Origin: Bolinopsis microptera
Lineage: Eukaryota > Ctenophora > Tentaculata > Lobata > Bolinopsidae
NCBI RefSeq assembly: GCF_026151205.1
Contig: NC_087084.1
Coordinates: 1,340,312-1,404,311, forward strand
Length of the DNA: 64,000 nucleotides
Reading direction: 5' to 3'
Of the stretch, positions 1-9,637 are shown piece by piece. The first letter of the stretch is position 1; each line of letters starts with the position of its first letter. Both the position numbers and the translations under genes were made by a program. Under the pieces are notes generated by a model. The model saw only the letters and a list, made by a program, of their open reading frames with translations, did no database searches and had not been told where the DNA came from.

Positions 1-1443
1 CACTTCTGTGTTAACTGACTCAACGTCTGAAGTGAGTTTTGGTACAATTACAAACTCTACAATTTATAAATGACGGATCATCAAAACAATTTCTTTAACT
101 GATTTGAATGAGAATATGGAGATTGGAGGTGAGATAAAATTTTGTCCACGACCACAACTCAAAAAGTACATTGCAAGATTACTATTTGCGTTTAAAGAAC
201 ATACCATAAACGTTTAGATTGACAGTGGTATCAGAGAAGTTTGAATCGGGCAAAGATCCGGAAGTGACTCTGCAAGTGTAGGCAGTATCTTCGTTGACAA
301 GAGTTCCGTCTACGGCAAGAGTTGATGTCTGTGTCCCATCAGAGTTACTTCCTTGGGTTGGGATTTGCTTATCGCCTGAAACTGGTTCTGTACTTGTTCG
401 CCAGGTCACAGTTGCTGTGTCTGTTATGCCAGTGATGATACACGAAATTGTTGCGTAAGAGCCTTTTTTCACTTCTATGTTAACTGACTCAACTTCTGAA
501 GTGAGGTTATTTGAACGATTCAATGAAAGGTTGCATTAGCGTTAAAAATCGAAGATTTTTAATTGTTTTCTGAACAATTTGTAGTCTAAATGCTAATTAA
601 ATTAATTTCAACCCAATAATATTGGGTGCTCTGCTGCATGCGATCGAATGACAAATTGACACGCGAGTGCAGACGGTTTTTGATATGTCAAGAATTTAGA
701 TAACTGACCATGGTGCTAAAATCAAATATAATGTAATTGATGCAATCAATTGATAATTTACTTGTAACTGGCGGACACCCAGAATTAACTTTTCTCACGT
801 TACCAGTTCTGGGCTGACTTAGAATACTTTCCCAGGTGATGAACCGGACATTATCGAACTTCTTTTCCACTTCAGAACATCTGCCACCCTGATACAGCTC
901 TGCAACTTCTGTCCTGCTTAGTTCCTTTCCAAATATATTCAACTTCATCAGCTGTCCTCCGAATATTTCAGATTCACTTGGGCCGCTGTCTCCACTATCA
1001 TGTCCCAGAAGGATGTAGCCCCCCTCTTCTAATGGAGTATTGCCAACTCTCATTGACCCAACCATAGTTCCGTTGTAGTATACCTTTAGTAATGCAGAGC
1101 TTGTGGACCAGCTCTGGCATTGGTGGGTCCATGTGTTCAGCGGCACCGAAACAGACACACCGTGACAGTTGCCGTGAATGTAGTTATAGCTTCCAGCGTC
1201 AGAGATGAGGATTTCGTATCCATGAGTACTTGTTGTGTAGGTTATCCAGGATCTGGCTGTCCCAGTCTGCTGTTTCTTAACCCATGAGCATACAGTCAGA
1301 GCGTATTTTACATTACTCACATCAGGGTAGAATCTAACGTAATCACCGAATGTGATGCCGAATTGGAGTGATTGAGCTGCTACAGTGGGCTGGACCATTT
1401 GTAGGAATCCGAATAGTAGGATTGGTAAAGGGTGCCGGAACAT
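1..1443 (-). CDS. Pentraxin-Ig secreted protein, left paralogue (partial at window edge)
   Basis: The start ATG is at 1443-1441 on the minus strand. Exon 1 (1443-762) encodes a signal peptide and a pentraxin/LamG-like beta-sandwich domain that contains the pentraxin signature THQCQSWSTS (H-x-C-x-S-W-x-S). Exon 2 (495-205, 291 nt, phase 1-1) encodes one Ig-like domain (ATISC...AYTC). Exon 3 starts at 26 and leaves the window. Exon 1 and the Ig exons are close copies of 8950-10650 in opposite orientation, so this is the divergent partner of the right gene. The donor used by the right copy has lost its GT here (CCAG followed by TTAC). The next usable donor, GTAAAT at 761, keeps phase 1, so the gene may still be functional. 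Secretion and lectin-like or recognition function are inferred from the domains. The rest of the protein is out of view. Confidence 0.75.
205..495 (-). CDS. Exon 2 of left paralogue: Ig-like domain
   Basis: A 291-nt symmetric (phase 1-1) exon coding a single Ig-like domain with its cysteine pair (TISC and YTC) and the core Trp (VTW). The acceptor CACTTCAG is at 496 and the donor GTATGT at 204. It is near-identical to exons 2 and 3 of the right gene. The start of a third copy is visible at 26-1. Confidence 0.75.
762..1443 (-). CDS. Exon 1 of left paralogue: signal peptide plus pentraxin domain
   Basis: The exon is 682 nt and ends in phase 1. The N-terminus is hydrophobic (MFRHPLPILLFGF...) with a likely cleavage after the VAA region. 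Residues around LTVCSWVKKQQTG and THQCQSWSTS supply the two cysteines and the signature of the pentraxin fold. Compared with the right copy the domain is uninterrupted, with scattered substitutions and no frameshift. Confidence 0.75.
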
Positions 1444-1599
1444 GATTAATTTTGAACCTCAGTTGTTTTGCGGGTATCAAACTGTGCAAGTTGCATCACA
1501 TCTTAACCTTGTTTAATGAAGTTCTTAACATATAGTTCTGGTAAAAATGAAAGTGATAAGTTGCATAAACAAATATATGTAACTGTAAATTATTATTAA

Positions 1600-4507
1600 A
1601 TATAATAAATTTATAATTAGTCCTCGCATGATGAACTATGTGGTTTGCTGGAAGTACATCAGTGACCGGGTATGCTATGTCGATATTTGCATCCCCTCAC
1701 GTAGCGGTACACCCCTACGTTGCAGGGTGATCAATGCCTACTGTCCACATCAGGGGCTAGTCCGTAAAAATCCAGTTGTTTTGGATAACTTTTACGGGCA
1801 GCTAAGAGAGGCCAAGAATGTACCCTCTAATGTGGAGTTGCAATTTCTGGGTGACTTTAATTCAAAACTGGGTAAATTATCCCCTTCTGATATTGAACAG
1901 GGTTTTGGTAGATATATGGGGAAATACGGAATGGGAGTATAAGGAACGAAAATGGTTCTAGATTACTGGATTTTATCTCAGAAAATAATCTGTTTGCTGT
2001 GAACACTAGTTTTATACAATCTAGCAGACGTGTTACATCATTTACTGGTTGGCGGAAGGATTGGTCGGCTGGTCGGTACAGTAAGAAGACACTGCCTGTA
2101 TACTCTCAAATAGATTACATACTATGCCGAAATAGATCTAAGTGTCTTTTGACTCAATCAAGAACTTATGCTGGTACTAAAACATTTTCAGATCATAGAC
2201 TTGTCATTGCTCGCATCAATTTCAGCAACATTCATCTTTGTTTCAAACCTAAACAACGTCGTGTTCCTTCTTATAATATATCAGAACTTGTAAGCTACAA
2301 AGATATGCAACATGAATATCACTTGGCCCTTGAAGGCAAGTTCTCAAATTTTGTGACCAGCAACGATCCAAATGCCGACCTTCAAAATCTTATGTCTCAT
2401 ATTCGTGATGCTGCCAATGTTTCCATCGGCCCAAAACCTAAAGCTCGCTTGAAACATCACAGCAGTGATGACACTCTCAAAGAGCTTGTTGAAAAGCGTC
2501 ACGATCTCCGACAGCTACTTAACAATAATCAATCTCTTGATCGAACTACATTGAGGTCATCCATCAACCACCTCACTAATAGTATCCAGAAAAGATTAGT
2601 TGAAGTGAGGTCTGCTCAAGCTGATCAGACCTATAGTGATATTACTAACACAAACGATCCAAGGAAAATGTTTGAAGCAGTAAGACATCTTCAGAAAAGT
2701 AAACCACCTAATAACTCGATTGGTGTTCATGATGAAAATGGCTGTTTGATTGCATCTGACGACATGAAAGCTTCTGTTGTTAGAGACTATCTCGAAAAAC
2801 AGCTGACTCGCAATGAGTAACCTCTCGAGCCTTTTGAGGGTCTACCACGTGCTCTCAATGTCCCTTTTATTGGAGTTGAAATACATGCAGCCACCTCTAG
2901 CCTGAAAAATGGGACTATGGGAGGGCAAATGGTCCCGATGGAACACCCAACGAGCTAATTAAGTACTCTAATAGTACAGTCCATGAACATTATGCTGGAA
3001 TCATCAACAGTTGTTTCGAGACACATACTTTCCCCATTTCCATTTGAGAGGCTACTATAACACCATTACAGAAGCCAAAAAACCTATTGGTCCTCTGAAG
3101 AATTTACGTCCACTCACCTTGTCCAATGCAGCCAGAAAAATTCTGTCTATGGCTACTCTTAAAAGGATAGAAGAAAAAGTGAACGCCTTCACTGGTCCAT
3201 GGCAGTGTGCATATAAACGCGCTCGTTCTTGTGCTGATATTGTTTGGTGTCAGCGAGTTCTACTGTCGGTTGTCCAAAGGAAGAAATGGGAGTATCATCG
3301 CATGGGCATTGATATGTCTAGTGCGTTTGACACGATCAAACGCACTACGATTCTTGAACTCCTGAAACTGTGTGGCTGTACTGAGGATGAGCTGAGGATT
3401 GTCCGGTTGTTGTTGTCCAACACAAAGCTACGGGTCCAACACAAAGCTACGGGTGAAGGTAAATGGAGTTCTTTCAGCTGAGTTTTTAAGTCTCCTTGGA
3501 GCTTTCCAAGGTGACTGTCTATCCGGCTGTCTGTTCACCCTTGTCTTGGCTGGTGCTTTGAATGAACTTAGATGGACTATAACAATCAGTTTAGATAGGC
3601 CGATCCCCCCGATTACTATTGCTGGCCTTCCACTTGACACTGAATATGCTGATGATGTTGACTTCAATGATGAAGAGGAAGACAACTTGAGAGCTATTTT
3701 GCCCCAGGCAACAGCTATACTCGAGAAATGGAACCTCTTTGTCAATGAAGACAAAACGGACTTCACTCATGTTTATTTAGCTAGTACGGGTGAAGTCGAC
3801 AGTGATGGAAAATTAGTGTCGGGGAATGAAGCATGGAGGAAAAGTATCACTCTAGGGTCCGTCTTGTGTAGCAAAGCTGATATTCAGCGTCGCATAAACC
3901 TGGGATATGCTGCCTTTAACAATTACAAGAAGGCCTGGAATGATAAACTGCCTCTAAACAAACGTCTAATTCTGTATAATGCTTTAGTCGTATCGGTTCT
4001 TATGTACAACTCATCCTGTTGGGCCGTCCCCAAAATATTCCTTGAAAAAATAGATGTTGTTCACCGCAGACATCTTCGCACTATTTTGAATATAAAGTAC
4101 CCAGGAGTCATCTCCAACAAAAACTTGTATAAACGCTGCAATGCTGAACCATTGTCAGAAAAAGTGGCCCGTAGTCGGTGGAGAATGTTAGAAAATGTTT
4201 TGCGGGGTCCTATTGACGGACCAGCGTTTTCTTCCCTCATTTTTGCCATCAATACACTGGACTTACCAGGGAGAAGAGGAAGACCCCAAAGCAATCTATT
4301 CTCGCTGATTGTGCATGATTTTTGTAAAAGAAATCTTTATTTGAATAATATCTTTGACCTGCATTATCTCCGTAATTTTAGTTATGACAAGAGATATTGG
4401 CGGAATTTGCAATGAAGTTTTTAATTTTCAGTTTTTGTTTTAGGGAAAGATTAGACTTGGGCGTTGTTTTTTAACTATCCCTTGTTTAGAACTTTGATTT
4501 AATAATA
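1600..4507 (+). mobile_element. Decayed non-LTR retrotransposon (LINE) with endonuclease and reverse transcriptase
   Basis: Broken reading frames run in order at 1628-1942, 1999-2820, 3011-3481 and 3399-4415. The first two carry apurinic-endonuclease-type motifs (LGDFNSKLG, QIDYIL and SDHRLV). The last two carry reverse-transcriptase motifs (IDMSSAFDTI, then GDCLSGCLFTLVLAGAL, then EYADDVDF). The frames are separated by stops and frameshifts, including a small tandem duplication near 3420-3450, so the copy is dead. It is probably 5'-truncated, because the endonuclease start is missing. The 3' end near 4507 is a TAA-rich tail (TTTAATAATAAA). The corresponding site in the right arm of the inverted duplication (about 8790-8830) is empty, which shows insertion after duplication. 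I do not assign a clade. Described as a relic only. Confidence 0.85.
3011..4415 (+). pseudogene. Reverse-transcriptase domain remnant of the LINE
   Basis: Two overlapping frames (3011-3481 and 3399-4415) together cover fingers, palm and thumb of a LINE reverse transcriptase. The palm motifs AFD and YADD are visible. The frame shift between them lies at a duplicated ACACAAAGCTACGGGTCCA-like segment. The C-terminal part runs to a stop at 4413-4415 and is followed by a short AT-rich 3' UTR. Confidence 0.8.
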
Positions 4508-4895
4508 AATATTTTTGTAAAGACACGCCCAAATGTAATAAATCTTTTTAACAGTTTATGTCTCCACTTGATATCCAGATGAATCCGGATTCAGCTCGAT
4601 TATTGACGGTTATCATCACGGAATATTAGCAACAGGATATTAAATGGAAAGAATTACAAAAATTTTACAATTCTAGGCTTTTTACTTTTTTAGTGTGGAA
4701 CTGGAAGGCTATATTTGTCGTTTGAGAAAGAAATTATCAAACGGGTAAAAAGGTATCAAATGTATTATTAATATTAATATTATGATTATTGATTATGATA
4801 TCACGGACAGTGGACTCAAACAATGAATGTAATTTTAATGCATTGCCGAAGGGGGTTTGGATATATAAAATGTAACAACAGCAAGCTAATCGAGC

Positions 4896-5420
4896 GTGCT
4901 AAATCACTCTACAGTCGATCTTCGAGATTGTTCTAAAAAGGCGTCCGACAGTTAAAACCAATTACTTCAATCGATGTATTTTCGGACGCTGATTCAGATT
5001 CACCCCCCATGACATAGGGTTAAAATGCTCCCATGACGAGATATTGGCGAAAAACTGTCTCGATCACGTGATATGACCGTATAAGGAAGTTAGTCTAATT
5101 TCTCGTTAGGGTTCGGGTTTCAGCATATACTTTTGTTAAACTTAAAGATTGGGTTAGGGTTAGGGTTGGGATCAGATTAGAGGGTTAAAGTTTAGAATAG
5201 TCGTTCAGGGCCAGCTAGAGAACCTAAGTTGAAAATGTCACGTGACAGTCCATAGAGTGTAGAAATGATTGACGATGTCAATCCGTCGAGATCGTTGCTC
5301 TGCGAAGCAGAGCAACGATCGACGACGCGACGATGCGAAGCAAGAATGCTAGTTTGCGCGGCGCGTCGAACCGGCGAAGTCCTCCAAAGTGTAGAATGAT
5401 TAATCATCATCCCAAACTAA
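4896..5420. mobile_element. MITE family A, copy 1 (telomere-like internal motif)
   Basis: The ends are imperfect inverted repeats (AAATCACTCTACAGTCGATC near 4908, and the complement of GTGTAGAATGATTAATC near 5390). Flanking CTAATC occurs on both sides, with 9-bp agreement bar one mismatch, which suggests a target duplication. The interior holds GGGTTAGGGTTAGGG near 5153. The corresponding position of the right arm (near 8600) lacks it. Related copies lie at 7542-7781 and 21446-21745, and a fragment near 36130-36180. Confidence 0.6.
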
Positions 5421-6788
5421 TCTTTTAGTTTTATTATGCAGACCACTCCCTTTCGAATATTGAGACGTCTATTTTGCTGCGCGCGACGATAGCCATGAAC
5501 AGGGTTAGTCAATGTAGCTTCGTTAAAAACAAATTCCATTATGATATCAGCTGAGAAAAAGCCAATAAATCGTTCAAAACGGATTTTATTTTGCATTTAT
5601 ATTCTGGAAGCGAATAAGATGACACCATGCAGCATGCTGTTAAGGAATCTTATATCGAATCAAGGGCTTGATCGTGCTGATTTGAGAAAGCATCAACATT
5701 TTGAATGTTAGATACAAATAATAATTAGGATGAGACAACATAGCAGTCAATAAAGTTGGTACACGATATAACAATCATAAGACATGACGCATTATAATTT
5801 ACATGAAACAAATCATTGCGCAACATTTGAAGTGACCTACAACAATTCCTGATAAAGTTCCCCAGAAATATAGCGTCCCTTGGAGGATCAACGTTATTAT
5901 GCTACAGAAACACAGGTCCGTCTAAAAAACTCCAGGGAAGACAAAGATGAGACAGTAACATATAAATTTAAGATCTTCAACCTGTAGAAATCTATTGAAA
6001 AACAAAGCTGTGAATGTCAGGCTACGAAACAAGTCAAATTACAGTTTAAAAAGTTTCTATGAGGCTTAGCAGAAAATATGTTCCACTGAAAAACTGTACT
6101 GATATTGAAATAACTAATTGATTGCTTACGCTATTTTTCAGGATTTAGAGGACATGATGCCACTATTATAAGCTACTATTGTATTTACATGGGCTTATAG
6201 TATTGTATATTAATATATAGCATCTCAGCATGCTAGCTTGTTATCCCAGTCAAATGAGCATCGAGGCGAAGGGTCCTAGACAAGATCCACTCAATCATAT
6301 CCAATCCAAACACGCCATCTGCGGCATCTTATTCTCATCACTCATCAACAACAACAGTGAAATCATTGGGTTGATCACGGGCGAAAGTCAAATCCACCTC
6401 ACGAGAGTAGTTGCTAGATTTGCCACTACGTGTTTTAACAACCGCAAGAAAGTTGTCGATTCTCTGGCCAGTAGGTACAACTACATGAAAATTGAACATC
6501 ACTGTACCAGCGCTATCTCGTACCAATTCATTGTGTTTTTACTTTCACTAACACTGTAGCAATAAAAATGTTATGTGTTATTGAATAACACATTAGTTTC
6601 TTCGCGTCTTTTCGCGCAACAACGAGCGCAAAGTGGCCTGGCTCAAGCATTAAACAAGGGGACTGTAAACAAAATATTTATTTTCAAAATTTTTCGTTTT
6701 AGTAAATTATATTAATATTATAAATCTAAATCTTATGGTATTGTTATTATCTTAACAGTTACTGTTGTAACTTAAGATTTTAAATTTG
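5421..6788. other. Intergenic end of left arm and spacer
   Basis: No gene is supported. 5421-6150 is the outer part of the left arm. 6150-6600 has a short open stretch on the minus strand (6526-6338) of protein-like composition but without splice sites or a start. 6660-6788 is AT-rich and is repeated at 37018-37075. Confidence 0.5.
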
Positions 6789-7108
6789 TATTCCTTGTAT
6801 TCCAGATTCCTTGTATTCCTTGTATTCCTTGTATTCCTTGTATTCCTTGTATTCCTTGTATTCCTTGTATTCCTTGTATTCCTTGTATTCCTTGTATTCC
6901 TTGTATTCCTTGTATTCCTTGTATTCCTTGTATTCCTTGTATTCCTTGTATTCCTTGTATTCCTTGTATTCCTTGTATTCCTTGTATTCCTTGTATTCCT
7001 TGTATTCCTTGTATTCCTTGTATTCCTTGTATTCCTTGTATTCCTTGTATTCCTTGTATTCCTTGTATTCCTTGTATTCCTTGTATTCCTTGTATTCCTT
7101 GTATTCCT
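6789..7108. repeat. 9-bp minisatellite (TTCCTTGTA)n
   Basis: About 35 nearly perfect copies of TTCCTTGTA. The frames produced on both strands (IQG or VFL repeats) are artefacts of a repeat length divisible by three. The same unit with the same upstream flank recurs at 37074-37147. Confidence 0.95.
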
Positions 7109-7402
7109 GGCTGTAGGACTATTGAGCGGAGGACTGTTGAGCGTAGGACAGTAGGTCGGTGAAGGTCGGAAGTAGGACTGTAGAGCGGTGTCAAATCGCC
7201 AGGGTAGGACTCTAGAGCGGCTGCCCTTATAGATCTCACAACATGAGGACTTTAGAGCGGTACGATCCTAAAATGAGGACTGTAGAGCGGTGGACTGTTG
7301 AGTGGTTGACTGTAGGCCGGTGAAGGTCGGTGAAGGTCGGTGAAGGTCGGTGAAGGTCGGAAGTAGGACTCTAGAGCGGTACCCTCCTATAACATGAGGA
7401 CT
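7109..7402. repeat. Degenerate minisatellite (AGGACTGTAGAGCGGT type, with GTGAAGGTCG)
   Basis: Irregular copies of AGGACTNTAGAGCGGT and a run of five GTGAAGGTCG-like units follow directly on the 9-bp array. No coding signal. Confidence 0.75.
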
Positions 7403-7541
7403 CTATAGCGGTTGAAAATTTGAAGATTGAACACTCAACGAAGCTTGAGTCTTCTAAATCCTTAAAAATAACGCAATCTATTTATTTCAATATCAAAACA
7501 GTTTTTCAGTGGAACAAATTTTCAGTTAAGCCTCATAGAGA

Positions 7542-7781
7542 CGCTGACGAGCTTGCTAAATCACTTTACACTCGATCTTTGAGATTTTTCTAAAAGGGCC
7601 CCGACAGTTGAAACAAACTCGAATCGATGTATTTTTTGGACGCTGATTCCGAATCACCCCCATGCCCCCTCTTGAGATGAGATTAGAGGGTTAGGGTTTC
7701 GAATAGTCGTTCAGGGCCAGCTAGAGAACGGGTTAAAAAAGTCACAAAAAGACAGTTGAGTGAAGAGTGATTACTCATCAT
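7542..7781. mobile_element. MITE family A, copy 2
   Basis: The element is flanked by an exact 11-bp direct repeat, CCTCATAGAGA, at 7531-7541 and 7782-7792. Termini resemble copy 1 (GCTAAATCACTTTACACTCG, then GAGTGATTACTCATC). The interior is shorter than copy 1. The left arm of the inverted duplication carries the undisturbed GCCTCATAG site, so this insertion postdates the duplication. A duplication of about 9-11 bp would suit a Mutator-like origin, but that is inference. Confidence 0.6.
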
Positions 7782-8949
7782 CCTCATAGAGAACATTCTT
7801 TAACTGTATTGTGACTTGTTTTATAACCTAATATTAACAGCAGAAATAGATTTCTACAGGTTGCATATCTTAAATTTATATGTTACTCTCTCATCTTTGT
7901 CTTCTCTGAAAATTTTCTAGATTTTTTAGACCACCTGTGTTCCCGTAGCTATATAACGTTAATCCTCCAATGGACGCTATATTTCTGGGGAGCTTTATCA
8001 GGAATTGTTGTAGGTCACTTCAAATTTTGCGCGGTGTTTTGGTTCATGTAAATAATGTGTCATGTCTTATGATTTTTATATCGTGTGCCAACTTTATTGA
8101 CTGTTATTTTGTCTCATCCTAATTAATATTTGTTTCTAACATTCAAAATTTTGATGCTTATTCAAATCAGCACTATCAAGCCCTTGATTTGATATAAGAT
8201 TCCTTAACAGCACTCCGCATGGTGTAATCCTATTTGCTTCCAGAATATAAATGCAAATAAAATCCGTTTTCAACGATTTATTGGCTTTTTCTCAGCTGAT
8301 ATCATAATGGAATTTGTTTTTAACGTAGCTTAACTTGAGCACAGGTTGAGTCATTGGGCTTTCAACTTTAACTAAAATAACAATATTACATTAAGGATCC
8401 TGTTTAAACAACTAATACGCTATATTCCTGAATTCGAATAAAATGTAACCTATTTTAAACCTGTGTAACTGTCGTTAACCACTAAACATACTGGTTACTT
8501 TGGATGTAATTAATTATCACATGACTGTCGTCGCGCGCAGCATGAGCAAAACAGACGTCTCATTCGAAAGGGAGAGGTCCGTATTACGAAGGATTAGCTT
8601 GCTGTCCTAACCGTTGTAACATTTCATATATCTAAACCCCCTTCTTTACATTTTATATCCGGATTCCGGTTGCTAATATTCCGTGATAATAACCGTCAAT
8701 AATCGGGCCGAATCCGGATTCATCTGGATATCAAGTGGAGATTTAAACTGTTAAAAAGATTTCTCACATTTGGGCGTGTCTTTACATAAATATTTAATGA
8801 TAATTTACAATTAAATATATTTGTTTATGCAACTTATCTCTTTCATTTTTACCAGAACTATATGTTGACAACCTCATTAAACAAGGTTAAGATGTGAAGT
8901 AACTCGTGCAGTTTGATACCCGCAAAACAACTGAGGTTCGAAATTAATC

Positions 8950-9637
8950 ATGTTCCGGCACCTTTTACCAATCCTACTATTCGGATTCCACTACCTACAA
9001 ATAGCCCAGCCCACTGTAGCAGCTCAATCACTCCAATTCGGCACCTCAGCCAGTGATTACGTTAAATTCTACCCTGATATGAGTAATGTTAAACACGCTC
9101 TGACTGTATGCTCATGGGTTAAGAAACAGCAGACTGGGACAATCAGATCCTGGATAACCTACACAACAAGTACTCATGGATACGAAATCCTCATCTCTGA
9201 CGCTGGAGGCTATAACTACATTCACGACTACCATATCGGTGTGTCTGTTTCGGTGCCGCTAAACACATGGACCCACCAATGCCAGAGCTGGTCCACAAGC
9301 TCTGCAACACTAAAGATATACTACAACGGAACTCTGGTTGGGTCAAAGATAATTGACAATACTTCTCCATTAGAAGAGGGCGGCTACATTATTCTGGGAC
9401 GCTACAGTCATGACACAGACACCTCACATAGCCCATACGTATTCGGAGGACAGCTGATGAAGTTGAATATATTTGGAAAGGAACTAAGCGGGACAGAAGT
9501 AACAGAAATTTATCGGGGTGGCAGATGTTCTGAAGTGGAAAAGAATTTCGATAATGTCCGGTTCATCAGCTGGGAAAGTATTCTCAGTCAGCCCAGAACT
9601 GGTAACGTGAGAAAAGTTGATTCTGTGTGTCAGCCAG
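8950..9637 (+). CDS. Exon 1: signal peptide and pentraxin domain
   Basis: 688 nt, ending in phase 1 at CAG|GTGAGT. It starts MFRHLLPILLFGF, a classic signal peptide. The domain shows LTVCSWVKKQQTG and, about 60 residues on, THQCQSWSTS, matching the pentraxin signature H-x-C-x-[ST]-W-x-[ST]. It closes with GGQLMKLNIFGKELSGTEV and a WESI segment, as in pentraxin/LamG folds. Known pentraxins bind ligands in a calcium-dependent way; I cannot verify the calcium ligands here. Confidence 0.88.

Noticed and set aside
5150-5175. Telomere or interstitial telomere site
   Set aside because: Only two to three TTAGGG-like units, present in each copy of a dispersed MITE.
6338-6526. Minus-strand frame with protein-like composition in the spacer of the inverted duplication
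   Set aside because: Blocked by a TAA two codons upstream of the visible part, with no acceptor between and no homologue I can name. Could be an old relic.
6772-7239. Long frames through the 9-bp array on both strands (IQG, VFL and SLY repeats)
   Set aside because: The repeat length is a multiple of three, so frames stay open by chance. No start context or splice support.
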